DNA of 64,000 nt from Coleofasciculaceae cyanobacterium (lineage in GTDB: Bacteria > Cyanobacteriota > Cyanobacteriia > Cyanobacteriales > Xenococcaceae): NCBI GenBank assembly GCA_036703275.1, contig DATNPK010000096.1, positions 310,001 to 374,000 on the forward strand, read 5' to 3'. Below the pieces are notes generated by a model, which was given only the letters and a program-made list of their open reading frames with translations, was not told the origin of the DNA and made no database searches. This document shows positions 44,968-53,561 of the stretch, piece by piece. The first letter of the stretch is position 1. Every line of letters begins with the position of its first letter. The translations under genes were made by a program, and so were the position numbers.

Positions 44968-46078
44968 ATGGAAGTATCAGAATTAAAACGCAATATTGAA
45001 GCCATCGCGTTACGCCTGGGTAAAACTCAGGAATATCTTTGACCCCCTTGCCTTAAAAGCCAAGGTGCAGGACTTAGAGCAAAGAGCAGCACAACCTGAA
45101 TTTTGGGACAATCAAGTTACGGCTCAGCAAGTTTTGCAAGAATTAAACGATTTAAAGTCTAATTTAGAGCAATATCAAAATTGGCAAAGCACCTTAGAAG
45201 ATACTAAAGCGATCGCTGAATTATTAGAATTAGAATCAGACGAAGCCCTAGCTACCGAAGCCCTAGCTAACTTAGAACAGCTCAACCAAGAGCTAGAGCT
45301 TTGGGACTTACAGCAGCTTTTATCTGGCATTTATGACACTAGAGGTGCAGTATTAACAATTAATGCTGGTGCAGGCGGTACAGATGCTCAAGATTGGGCA
45401 CAGATGCTGTTGCGAATGTATACTCGTTGGAGCGAAAAAGAAGGCTATAAAGTCCGTTTAGCTGAATCTTCTCCAGGAGATGAAGCAGGAATAAAATCTG
45501 CCACCTTGGAGATTGAAGGACGTTATGCCTATGGATATTTAAAGGGCGAAAAAGGTACTCATCGCTTAGTTAGAATCTCGCCCTATAACGCTAACGGTAA
45601 GCGACAAACTAGCTTTGCTGGGGTAGAGGTAATGCCCAACTTGGGAGACGAAGAATTAGATGTAGAAATTCCCGACAAGGATTTGGAGATCAAAACTTCT
45701 CGTTCTGGTGGTGCGGGAGGACAAAACGTTAACAAAGTAGAAACTGCCGTCCAGATTGTCCACTTACCTACTAAAATAGCTGTACGGTGTACTGAGGAAC
45801 GTTCTCAGCTACAAAATAAAGAGCGAGCTTTAGCTTTATTAAAAGCGAAACTACTGATTATTGCCGAAGAACAAAGAGCAAAAGAAATTGCTGAAATTCG
45901 CGGTGATATGGTCGAAGCTGCCTGGGGTAATCAAATTCGCAACTATGTTTTTCATCCTTACCAAATGGTCAAAGACTTGCGGACAGAAATTGAAACTACC
46001 GACGTTAGCGACGTGATGGATGGAAATCTCAACCCTTTTGTAGAAGCTTATCTTCGCCAAGAAAATCAGTTGATTTAA
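44968..46078 (+). CDS. prfB: Peptide chain release factor 2, programmed +1 frameshift
   Basis: The gene starts at ATG 44968 ([20 protein letters not shown]) and reaches an in-frame TGA at 45040-45042 after 24 codons. It then continues in the +1 frame from GAC at 45041 ([10 protein letters not shown]) to 46078, giving a 369-residue product. The slip site CTT TGA C is preceded by an SD-like AGGA, the known arrangement by which RF2 levels control RF2 synthesis. The body holds the RF2 features: an SPF-type motif (ESSPGDEAG region), then [20 protein letters not shown] with the GGQ catalytic loop. It ends translation at UGA and UAA. Confidence 0.96.
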
Positions 46079-46150
46079 ATCACACAACACTGTAACTTTT
46101 GATCATAGTGACTAACGCTCGAGTAGCTTAGACTATGAAATATAAATAAC

Positions 46151-46178
46151 GCAGACCCACCTTAATAAAACGGTCTGC
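46151..46178 (+). terminator. Hairpin after prfB
   Basis: A perfect 7-bp stem, GCAGACC / GGTCTGC, with a 14-base loop lies 73 bases after prfB. It is not followed by a strong T run; the hairpin at 46194 is the more likely terminator. Confidence 0.4.
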
Positions 46179-46193
46179 ATATAATAAATACAG

Positions 46194-46224
46194 CCCAGGT
46201 AAACTAATAACTTACCTGGGTTTA
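46194..46224 (+). terminator. Rho-independent terminator after prfB
   Basis: A perfect 9-bp stem, CCCAGGTAA / TTACCTGGG, with a 9-base loop is followed by TTTAATATT. It lies between the convergent prfB and DUF3593 genes and may also serve the opposite strand. Confidence 0.75.
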
Positions 46225-46277
46225 ATATTAGGTGTTTCTGCTGATTTTTTTGAAGCTGAATTGGCAGATAGCAAGCT

Positions 46278-46601
46278 TTAAGCTTTAGAATCAAGCCGTT
46301 GTGGTTTTTCGGTATTTCGTGGCTTCAGCTTGATAATTGCCTGACGGAAACCTAAAACCACCAAAATATTTGACAAAGTTAAAAATATTTCTGCACTACC
46401 ATGTAGCCAATCTACATTTGCCAATTCTTCGCCGTAATGTACTTGGGCATAAATTCCCGCAGGAATTGTTACTACGACAAAAACCAACAAGACATAAAAA
46501 CCAATTAGGGCTAGACGAGGTGTTTTCCCCGAGCGTGTCATAAACCACAAAAAGCCCAAGTAGGGAAACAAAGAAACGGCAAATAAACTTTCTTTATTCA
46601 T
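46278..46601 (-). CDS. DUF3593 membrane protein
   Basis: 107 residues with three hydrophobic segments (about 5-22, 31-52 and 74-91). Conserved-looking stretches are LFPYLGFLWFMTRSGKTPRL and DWLHGSAEIFLTLSNILVVL. The DUF3593 family occurs in cyanobacteria and plastid-bearing eukaryotes. Its gene is 43 bases after a DUF2499 gene here, a typical pairing, so the two probably form a complex in the thylakoid or plasma membrane. The molecular function is unknown. Confidence 0.8.
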   Translation of the reverse strand: MNKESLFAVSLFPYLGFLWFMTRSGKTPRLALIGFYVLLVFVVVTIPAGIYAQVHYGEELANVDWLHGSAEIFLTLSNILVVLGFRQAIIKLKPRNTEKPQRLDSKA

Positions 46602-46644
46602 TTAATAGCAGCGATTAAAAATTAATAAAAATCGAGATACGTTC

Positions 46645-46959
46645 TCAGTCAGATTTAATTTCACACTTTTTAGAACTACGCCAGATTCCCCAGGCTGCAA
46701 TACAAACAGTGAAATTACCCACTACCGTCATTGATGCTTGTAAGGTAACTAACCAATCTAAAGATTGGCTATTGTCGAAAAAGTGCCAGGTACAGGCACA
46801 CATAGCGCTGACTAAAGCAGGTAACATAGCAAAAGATAAATTATACCAGGAGCGATCGCCTGTAATTTCGCCATACTGCCAAATATAATAAATGGCGGCA
46901 GCCCATTCGAGAACGCTAGAGACATGGACTATCCAGGTAGGAATTGATAATGCGTGCAT
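46645..46959 (-). CDS. DUF2499 (Ycf49-like) membrane protein
   Basis: 104 residues: MHALSIPTWIVHVSSVLEWA at the N-terminus, three hydrophobic segments (about 7-27, 41-60 and 70-92), and a conserved MCACTWHFFDNS. This is the Ycf49/DUF2499 family, encoded in cyanobacteria and some algal plastids. No biochemical role is established. It precedes its usual neighbour DUF3593 on the same strand and follows gshB by a short gap of 15 bases, so it may be co-transcribed with gshB. Confidence 0.82.
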   Translation of the reverse strand: MHALSIPTWIVHVSSVLEWAAAIYYIWQYGEITGDRSWYNLSFAMLPALVSAMCACTWHFFDNSQSLDWLVTLQASMTVVGNFTVCIAAWGIWRSSKKCEIKSD

Positions 46960-46974
46960 AAGATCAGTTTTTAG

Positions 46975-47943
46975 TTATCTAGATATTTTAGTTTCTAGCC
47001 ATTCGATGATTTGTTTACCTAAACTTACGTCGTTAAGACGATCTATTTCTCTAATTCCTGTTGGACTTGTGACATTAACTTCGGTTAAATAACCACCAAT
47101 CACATCAATACCGACAAAGTAAAGATTGTCCTTACCCAACTGAGGGGCAACTACTGCACAAATTTCTTGTTCTTTGTCAGTAATATCTACCTTGGCAGCT
47201 TTACCCCCTACCGCCATATTACCTCTAAATTCGTTACCACTAGGAACACGGTTTACCGCCCCAATGGGTTTTCCATCCAGCAAGATAATCCTCTTGTCTC
47301 CTTCTTTGGCTGCGGGTAAATATTCTTGAACCATGATTGGTTCGCGTCCCTGTTTAGTACTAATTTCAATTAAAGAATTAAAATTGCGATCGACGGCTTC
47401 CAAAAATAAAATTCCTTCTCCGCCTTTCCCACCCAGAGGCTTTAAAACAGCAGATTTTTTTTGCTCGACAAACTTAGCAATTACTGACTTATCCTGACTA
47501 ACAATAGTTTCCGGAATTACTGAAGTAAATTGTAGCGCGTATACTTTCTCATTAGCAGTTCTTAATCCTTGGGGCGAATTAACTACTAGAGTCTTACTGC
47601 GATCGATTAAATCTAGTATGTAGGTTGTATATAAATAAGGAACAGTAACAGGAGGATCGGTACGCATAAACACAGCGTCCATTTCCTCCAGACAAGTTAA
47701 GACGCTATTACCTACCTGATACCAATCTGGTTCTGCTTGCCAACGTTGTTCAACTAGCTTTACAGGCTTGAGATTTATTGTCTTTAAATACCCCCAAGCC
47801 TTACCTTTAATTATGCTTAGTTGACTAGCTTCAGTTGTCCAAACTTGATGACCTAAGATTTGCGCTGATTCCATCATGGCGACGCTACTATCGTGTCCAG
47901 GATCTAGTTTGGCGATTGGATCGATGATAAATGCGAGTTTCAC
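46975..47943 (-). CDS. gshB: Glutathione synthetase
   Basis: 322 residues with a GTG start (MKLAFIIDPIAKLDPGHDSS). Features are the N-terminal substrate domain, the segment FMRTDPPVTVPYLYTTYILD (about 92-111), the ATP-grasp loop LKPLGGKGGEGILFLEAV (about 160-177), RIILLDGKPIGAVNRVP and VGIDVIGGYLTEVNVTSPTG near the C-terminus. It joins gamma-glutamylcysteine and glycine. The next gene upstream on the same strand is the glutaredoxin gene, 73 bases away: glutathione synthesis and use are encoded together, a common cyanobacterial arrangement. Confidence 0.95.
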   Translation of the reverse strand: MKLAFIIDPIAKLDPGHDSSVAMMESAQILGHQVWTTEASQLSIIKGKAWGYLKTINLKPVKLVEQRWQAEPDWYQVGNSVLTCLEEMDAVFMRTDPPVTVPYLYTTYILDLIDRSKTLVVNSPQGLRTANEKVYALQFTSVIPETIVSQDKSVIAKFVEQKKSAVLKPLGGKGGEGILFLEAVDRNFNSLIEISTKQGREPIMVQEYLPAAKEGDKRIILLDGKPIGAVNRVPSGNEFRGNMAVGGKAAKVDITDKEQEICAVVAPQLGKDNLYFVGIDVIGGYLTEVNVTSPTGIREIDRLNDVSLGKQIIEWLETKISR

Positions 47944-48016
47944 GCTATTTTCCTTATTTTCCTTAAGTTAGTGCTTTGTACTTCTAACTTATAAAGTACA
48001 GCTTGGTGATACCTCT

Positions 48017-48271
48017 CTACAACAAAGCATCTAATTCTCCCTGACTTTCTAGTGCATGAAGATCATCACATCCCCCAATATGGCGATCGCCAATAAAGAT
48101 CTGCGGTAGACTTGATTTACCATTGGCTCTAACTCTCATTCGATCTCTAGCATCTTCATCTCCATCAATGCAATATTCGCTGTATTCGATTCCTTTGCGA
48201 TCTAATAGTCCTTTTGCACGAATACAAAATGGACAACGACTCCAGGTATACATTTCTACTTTTGCTGCCAT
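48017..48271 (-). CDS. grxC: Glutaredoxin 3 (dithiol)
   Basis: 84 residues with a thioredoxin fold. The dithiol active site is WSRCPFCIRAKGLLDRKG (CPFC at about 14-17), the cis-Pro region is SSLPQIFIGDRHIGG and the end helix is DDLHALESQGELDALL. It reduces disulfides and glutathionylated proteins using the glutathione made by the GshB encoded next to it. Confidence 0.93.
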   Translation of the reverse strand: MAAKVEMYTWSRCPFCIRAKGLLDRKGIEYSEYCIDGDEDARDRMRVRANGKSSLPQIFIGDRHIGGCDDLHALESQGELDALL

Positions 48272-48791
48272 AGTTAAGAAAAATATTAAGTTTTATTACG
48301 ACGCTACTATTTTAAACTGATTTGACGTCTTGTTTAGATTGTAAGAATACAGTTAGCTGATCATTAAATTATTTTATTTCCAGCAAAATATGCTTTTGCC
48401 TTAATCCATTAGATAACAAACACGGCTGAGCTTTTAAGCTTTTTTTAAATATTTATGACAATTAATGCTCAAAAATTCTTAATTAGTAAATTTATACTTT
48501 GAATCTAAGTTAATATTTTGACGCAGCAATTAATTACAAAAGCAAAATGCTTTGCGATTGATTTTGATAGTTTTAATAGCCCATCTCAATATTTTATGGC
48601 TTCCAACTGAAATTGTTAATTTTAAGCAAATATTTGGGAACAATCACATATAAGGCTAAGGAAGTTTTCGTATTTCAGAATCAATGAACCCTTGGTTGCT
48701 GTGTTTATCAAAATAAAGTAGTGACAACAAGCTACTAGCCTGAAAACATAACTTCTCTAATAAGTTAACTTAATATTGAATTTACCTAAAA
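48272..48791. other. Long AT-rich intergenic region
   Basis: 520 bases between the divergent grxC and acidic repeat-protein genes. I see no open frame with protein-like composition, no RNA gene and no repeat. It probably holds the promoters of both genes and a long leader for the downstream one. Confidence 0.5.
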
Positions 48792-51293
48792 ATGGAATCA
48801 GCTAAAGTTGTTAATAAAATTCTGCTAATTTCTCTTGCTTTTGGTAGCGTAACCTTTGTTGCTGGAATGTTAGCAGAAAAAGGTATTCAGAAAGCTTTAA
48901 TAGGGACTGGCGCGGCTGGTTCTATGGCTAGCGTAGCTGGAGCTTTAGTGACTAATAGTAAAAAGAATAATAATCAAGAAGATAAACTATTAGATAGTCA
49001 AGTAGCTCAACTTCGTAGTCAAGAGACTCAATTACAACAGTCTTTTGATGAAGCTACTAAAAAAATGCAAGCTGTGGAAACTGATATTAATTCTCTTCAA
49101 ACCGAACACAATCAGCTACTGGGCATTATCTCTGATTTAAATAGTCAGAAACAGCAGTTAGAGACAGAATGTGACTCTAAAAAACAAGAAATAGAAACGG
49201 TAAACATTGATATATCAGTATTAAAAAATCGCCAGCAAAATCTCAAATCTGAGAACGACAGCTTAGAATCAAAAATAGAGGAACTATCTTTCAAGAATGA
49301 ACAATTAGAGCAAGTAATTTCACCTATTGAAGAAAGCATAGCTGATGTAAGTATCGAAGAAAAAAAAGAACCTTTTTCTAAAACTCAAACAGATTTAGAA
49401 GTTGAGTATCTAGTCAGTTCTTTAAATGAATCAGAATTAGAAGTATTTAACAGTGAAACAGAAATTTCTCAAGCTTCTGTAGAACACACAGATGAAACCG
49501 CAGTAGAAAAGGTTGAAGCGAATATAAATCCATTTTTCTTAGGTTCACCAGTATTTAATGATACTAAAACAAATTCTGATTCAGAAATAGTAGAAGAATT
49601 AATCGGTGCTTTCGATGAATCTGAATTTGAAATGTTCGAGCATAAATCGACAGAAGCCGAACACGTAGTCGATCGAGAGTCCGATCTTTATTTAGAAGAA
49701 GAAACTTATGATGAACAAGCCGAATGTTTAATTAGCTCTGTAGATGAACCTGAATTTGAAATGTTTGACCATCAGACATCTTCAGATTCAATTGAAGACA
49801 ATGATTACTCAAAATTATCGGAATCGGAAATAGAATCTGAACCAGCGATCGCCTTAGAACCAGAGGAGACCATGCAGCAGTGGCGTGCTGAACCCGAACC
49901 TGAATCTGAAGAATTTAATCTTGAAGCCTTAGAACCAGAGCAGATGAGCCAGCAGTGGAGTGCCGAATCTGATGATTTTAGGGCAGAATTTGCCGATGAG
50001 CCTGAATCGGCTGAAGAATTTAGTCTTGAAGCCTCAGAACCAGAGATAATTCAGCATTGGAGTGCCGAATCTGATGATTTTATCATGGAAGAGTTGGCCG
50101 ATGAGCCTGAGTCGGATGAAGAATTTAGTCTCGAACTAACTTCGGTAATTGAATCCAACTCTGATGAGTTGAGCGAAGGATGGGTTGATGATAGCGAGTC
50201 TTTGGTAGAAGAGTTAATCGCTGAATCTGAAGAATTTAATTTTGAAGCCTCAGAACCAGAGGAGATAATCCAGCAGTGGAGTGCCGAATCTGATGATTTT
50301 ATGGCAAAATTTGGTGATGAGTCTGAATCGGATGAGGAATTTAGTCTTGAAACCGAGTCTGATGGGTTGATGGAAGGATGGGCTGATGATAGCGAGTCTT
50401 CGGTAGAAGAGTTAATCGCTGAATCTGAAGAATTTAATTTTGAATCAGAACCAGAGCAGATGAGCCAGCAGTGGAATCACGAAGCTGAAGAATCAACTGC
50501 CGAATTTGAATTTGATGATTTTAGGGCAAAATTTGGTGATGAGTCTGAATCGGCTGAAGAATTTAGTCTTGAAACCGAGTCTGATGGGTTGATGGAAGGA
50601 TGGGCTGATGATAGCGAGTCTTCTGTAGAAGAGTTAATGGCTAAATCTGAAGAATTTAGTTTTGAAGCCTCAGAACCAGAGATAATCGAGCATTGGAGTG
50701 CCGAATCTGATGATTTTATGATAGGAGAGTTTACCGATGAGCGTGAGTCGGATAAAGAACTTGATCTAGAAGAAATTTCGGTAATTGAATCCGAGTCTGA
50801 TGAGTTGAGCGAAGGATGGGCTGATGATAACGAGTCTTCTGTAGAAGAGTTAATGGCTGAATCTGAAGAATTTAGTCTTGAAGCCTCAGAACCAGAGATA
50901 ATCCAGCATTGGAGTGCCGAATCTAATGATTTTATGATGGGAGAGTTTACCGATGAGCCTGAGTCGGATAAAGAACTCGATCTAGAAGAAACTTCTACTA
51001 CTGAATCCGAATTCGATGACTTGATGGGAGCATTCGCCGAGGATAGCCAACTAATAAAGGATGAACCAACTGCGGATTCGGAAGCGTTTGATTTTAATTT
51101 TGAAGATCCAGATGAAGATTTAGAAGAGCTGAATTCAATTGATTCGGTCGATCAAAAGCTAGATGAGCTGATCCAAGTTTCTGATGAATCGTTAGGAGAA
51201 TTAAACGATTTGCTAGAATCTGTTCAAGACAATGAATTAGAAGAAGCTCCAGAATTAAACAAAATTCACCAAGACAACAAGATTAACAATTAA
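48792..51293 (+). CDS. Large acidic repeat protein with membrane anchor and coiled coil
   Basis: 833 residues. Residues 8-27 and 34-58 are hydrophobic with small residues (LISLAFGSVTFVAGML, ALIGTGAAGSMASVAGALVT). A coiled coil covers about 70-175. The rest is dominated by Glu, Asp and Ser. From about 360 to 750 it contains a degenerate repeat in which EEFSLEASEPE, (Q/E)(Q/H)WSAESDDF, DEPESDEEFSLE and EGWADDSESSVEEL recur four to six times. Parts are almost identical in DNA (for example around 50350 and 50575), indicating recent duplication. The conserved Trp per unit is notable in such an acidic sequence. I do not recognise the family. An extended, very negatively charged tether facing one side of a membrane is the likely physical picture (inference). 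A strong terminator follows. Confidence 0.8.
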   Translation: MESAKVVNKILLISLAFGSVTFVAGMLAEKGIQKALIGTGAAGSMASVAGALVTNSKKNNNQEDKLLDSQVAQLRSQETQLQQSFDEATKKMQAVETDINSLQTEHNQLLGIISDLNSQKQQLETECDSKKQEIETVNIDISVLKNRQQNLKSENDSLESKIEELSFKNEQLEQVISPIEESIADVSIEEKKEPFSKTQTDLEVEYLVSSLNESELEVFNSETEISQASVEHTDETAVEKVEANINPFFLGSPVFNDTKTNSDSEIVEELIGAFDESEFEMFEHKSTEAEHVVDRESDLYLEEETYDEQAECLISSVDEPEFEMFDHQTSSDSIEDNDYSKLSESEIESEPAIALEPEETMQQWRAEPEPESEEFNLEALEPEQMSQQWSAESDDFRAEFADEPESAEEFSLEASEPEIIQHWSAESDDFIMEELADEPESDEEFSLELTSVIESNSDELSEGWVDDSESLVEELIAESEEFNFEASEPEEIIQQWSAESDDFMAKFGDESESDEEFSLETESDGLMEGWADDSESSVEELIAESEEFNFESEPEQMSQQWNHEAEESTAEFEFDDFRAKFGDESESAEEFSLETESDGLMEGWADDSESSVEELMAKSEEFSFEASEPEIIEHWSAESDDFMIGEFTDERESDKELDLEEISVIESESDELSEGWADDNESSVEELMAESEEFSLEASEPEIIQHWSAESNDFMMGEFTDEPESDKELDLEETSTTESEFDDLMGAFAEDSQLIKDEPTADSEAFDFNFEDPDEDLEELNSIDSVDQKLDELIQVSDESLGELNDLLESVQDNELEEAPELNKIHQDNKINN

Positions 51294-51316
51294 CAGTGTT
51301 TTAGAAAATTAAAACT

Positions 51317-51353
51317 AATAAAGACTTAGATTTTTTCTAGGTCTTTATTTTTT
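51317..51353 (+). terminator. Rho-independent terminator
   Basis: The stem AATAAAGACTTAGA / TCTAGGTCTTTATT (14 bp, one G-T pair) over a short T loop is followed by six T residues. It ends the acidic repeat-protein transcript. Confidence 0.85.
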
Positions 51354-51456
51354 GGCAATTGACAAGCTAGCGATCTGTATCGCTCTGCAATTCAAAGATC
51401 GAGAATTGATAGACTAGATAGTACATTAGCAATAGAACAACACAGTAACAACATTA

Positions 51457-52233
51457 ATGGCAACTGAACAAATTACTCTCCTCTCTAGCCGAGAAATTGA
51501 GAAAATGCGTCGAGCAGGAGCATTGGCAGCGGAATTATTAGATTTTCTGAAGCCAATGGTTAAGCCTGGAGTAAGCACCTTACAAATCAACGATGCAGCC
51601 GAAAAATGGACTAAAGAAAAAGGAGCTATCAGCGCGCCTTTAGGATATGGACCAAAAGACAATCCTTTCACAGGGTCTCTTTGTACCAGCGTTAATGAAG
51701 TAATTTGTCATGGCATTCCTAACGCCAGGCAAATACTAAAAGAGGGAGATATTATCAATATTGACGTGACTCCAATCTTAGATGGTTATCATGGGGATAC
51801 TTCCAAAACCTTTTTTGTAGGCAAGCCATCGGCAAAAGCCAAGAAACTTGTAGAGGTTACCGAAGAATGTTTAAGAAGAGGAATTGCAGCGGTTAAACCA
51901 GGTGCAAGAATCAATGATATCGGAGCAGCAATTCAAGAGTATGCTGAGCAGCAAGGTTTTTCCGTAGTTAGAGATTTTGTCGGACACGGGGTTAGCCACA
52001 TTTTCCATACTGCACCTCAGATTCCTCATTACTACGATCCAAGACAAAAAAGAAAAATTAAACCAGGAATGGTGTTTACCATTGAACCAATGATCAATGA
52101 AGGAACTTGGGAAGCTGTAATGTTGGATGACGGCTGGACAGCAATCACCAAAGATGGCAGGCTTTCAGCTCAGTTTGAACATACTATTGCCGTAACTAAA
52201 GATGGAGTTGATATTTTAACTTTGGCTAATTAA
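51457..52233 (+). CDS. map: Methionine aminopeptidase, type I
   Basis: 258 residues: LLSSREIEKMRRAGALAAEL at the start, then SVNEVICHGIPNARQ with substrate-pocket His (about 89). Metal ligands lie in INIDVTPILDGYHGDTSKTF (two Asp), FVGHGVSHIFHTAPQIPHYY (His), FTIEPMINEG (Glu) and SAQFEHTIAVT (Glu). It removes the initiator Met from nascent proteins. Its stop codon overlaps the last bases of the convergent prmA gene by four bases. Cyanobacteria usually carry several Map paralogues, so it may not be the only one. Confidence 0.95.
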   Translation: MATEQITLLSSREIEKMRRAGALAAELLDFLKPMVKPGVSTLQINDAAEKWTKEKGAISAPLGYGPKDNPFTGSLCTSVNEVICHGIPNARQILKEGDIINIDVTPILDGYHGDTSKTFFVGKPSAKAKKLVEVTEECLRRGIAAVKPGARINDIGAAIQEYAEQQGFSVVRDFVGHGVSHIFHTAPQIPHYYDPRQKRKIKPGMVFTIEPMINEGTWEAVMLDDGWTAITKDGRLSAQFEHTIAVTKDGVDILTLAN

Positions 52234-53162
52234 TATTCTGAACGTCGAATATTAAAGCAACACCAATCTTTTCTCTTCCATAATGCAGCAACAGTCCATC
52301 CCTGTTGTTCTACTACATCGGCAATTTGATCGGCTTGAGTTAACAAAATTCCGCTCAAAATTGCCCAACTTTTTTCGTGAGTGATCTGATTAAACTGAGG
52401 AAATAATTCAACGATGGTATCAGCCAGAATATTGCAAATGATGCCATCAAAAGTTTCTCCTTCTTCGGTCAGCTTTTCAACACTACCATCGCGAACTACT
52501 ATTCGGTCACGGTTGACTTCGTTGAGCTGGCAATTACTACGACAGGTTTTAGCAGCTAAAGTGTTGGTATCTACTGCATAAACTTTTTTAGCTCCAAGTA
52601 ACACCGAACCTAAAGCTAAAATTCCTGAACCACAGCCAATATCTGCTATGGTTTGATTTTCGGCATTTTGAGATAGTCGCATCTCTAGAGATTCAAGACA
52701 CAGTTGAGTTGTGGGGTGAGTTCCCGTACCGAAGGCTGCGCCAGGATCGAGGCGTAATATTAGTCTATCTGTTTCTTCGGAGAGAGTTTCCCAAGCAGGA
52801 TAAATCAAAAAGCGATCGCCAATTGCCATTGGTTTCCAATACTCTTTCCACCCACTCGCCCAATCTTCTTCATCAATTAAATGCCACTGAGCTTCTGGTA
52901 CTGCCACTTCTAACAATTTAGCATCTTGCTCCAGCCACAGCGACAACGCGGCTAGATCTAGCAGTTGAGTGTCTATTTCAGGAATATAAGTCCTAATCAA
53001 GATTCGCTCGTCAATTAACTCAGATTCAAAGTCTCGCTCACCATCTAAAATTTGGACTTCGGTAGCTGTTCCCGAACAACCAAATTTTTCAAGTCGCCAA
53101 AATACTGATTCTTCTTGTACTGGCTCACATTTTACAACGATTTCCCACCAACGATTAGACAT
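52230..53162 (-). CDS. prmA: Ribosomal protein L11 methyltransferase
   Basis: 310 residues. The N-terminal substrate-recognition domain (about 1-120) starts RWWEIVVKCEPVQEESVFWR. The class I methyltransferase domain has motif I IADIGCGSGILALGSVLLGA (about 165-185), preceded by LRLDPGAAFGTGTHPTTQLC, and NILADTIVELF (NxxxxP-like block replaced by NILAD, typical of PrmA). It trimethylates ribosomal protein L11. It overlaps map at its 3' end (convergent). Confidence 0.92.
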   Translation of the reverse strand: MSNRWWEIVVKCEPVQEESVFWRLEKFGCSGTATEVQILDGERDFESELIDERILIRTYIPEIDTQLLDLAALSLWLEQDAKLLEVAVPEAQWHLIDEEDWASGWKEYWKPMAIGDRFLIYPAWETLSEETDRLILRLDPGAAFGTGTHPTTQLCLESLEMRLSQNAENQTIADIGCGSGILALGSVLLGAKKVYAVDTNTLAAKTCRSNCQLNEVNRDRIVVRDGSVEKLTEEGETFDGIICNILADTIVELFPQFNQITHEKSWAILSGILLTQADQIADVVEQQGWTVAALWKRKDWCCFNIRRSEY

Positions 53163-53561
53163 GAATTTTCTAAGTTATAAGCTATACAGGAATTATCTAA
53201 GTTGAACCTTTAATGGCTTGTCTTAACTACTACTTAATTTGATGAGTCGATCAGTTGGTTCAATTTTCCAACGACAATCGAAGGATTAAAATATATTCTT
53301 CACTACTGTATTCCAAGACTTTGGCTTTATCCACTTTTTACTAGGTTCTCTAATAATAGTTTTCCCAATATGTCTTTAAAATTTAGCTTTTTTATTTATT
53401 CAGCTCTTATTTGGCTAAAAATGTTAGTTTAAATCTTCACAAATAGTTGACAATGCTATAAAACTAGTAAAGTTGGCGAGAATTCCCACCAACTTTAAAT
53501 TTGATAATTCAGCTATTCTTCCACAACCAAGCCATTACTACGAAAGACTTAATCTCTATTT
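53163..53561. other. AT-rich intergenic region with serA terminator
   Basis: About 400 bases between the serA stop and the prmA start. Apart from the palindromic hairpin at 53469-53496 it has no open frame or other recognisable element. Confidence 0.5.
53469..53496 (-). terminator. Palindromic terminator after serA
   Basis: On the minus strand, AAAGTTGG pairs with CCAACTTT, and the 12 bases between (TGGGAATTCTCG) can continue the stem. It lies about 65 bases beyond the serA stop codon. The T run after it is weak. Confidence 0.55.
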
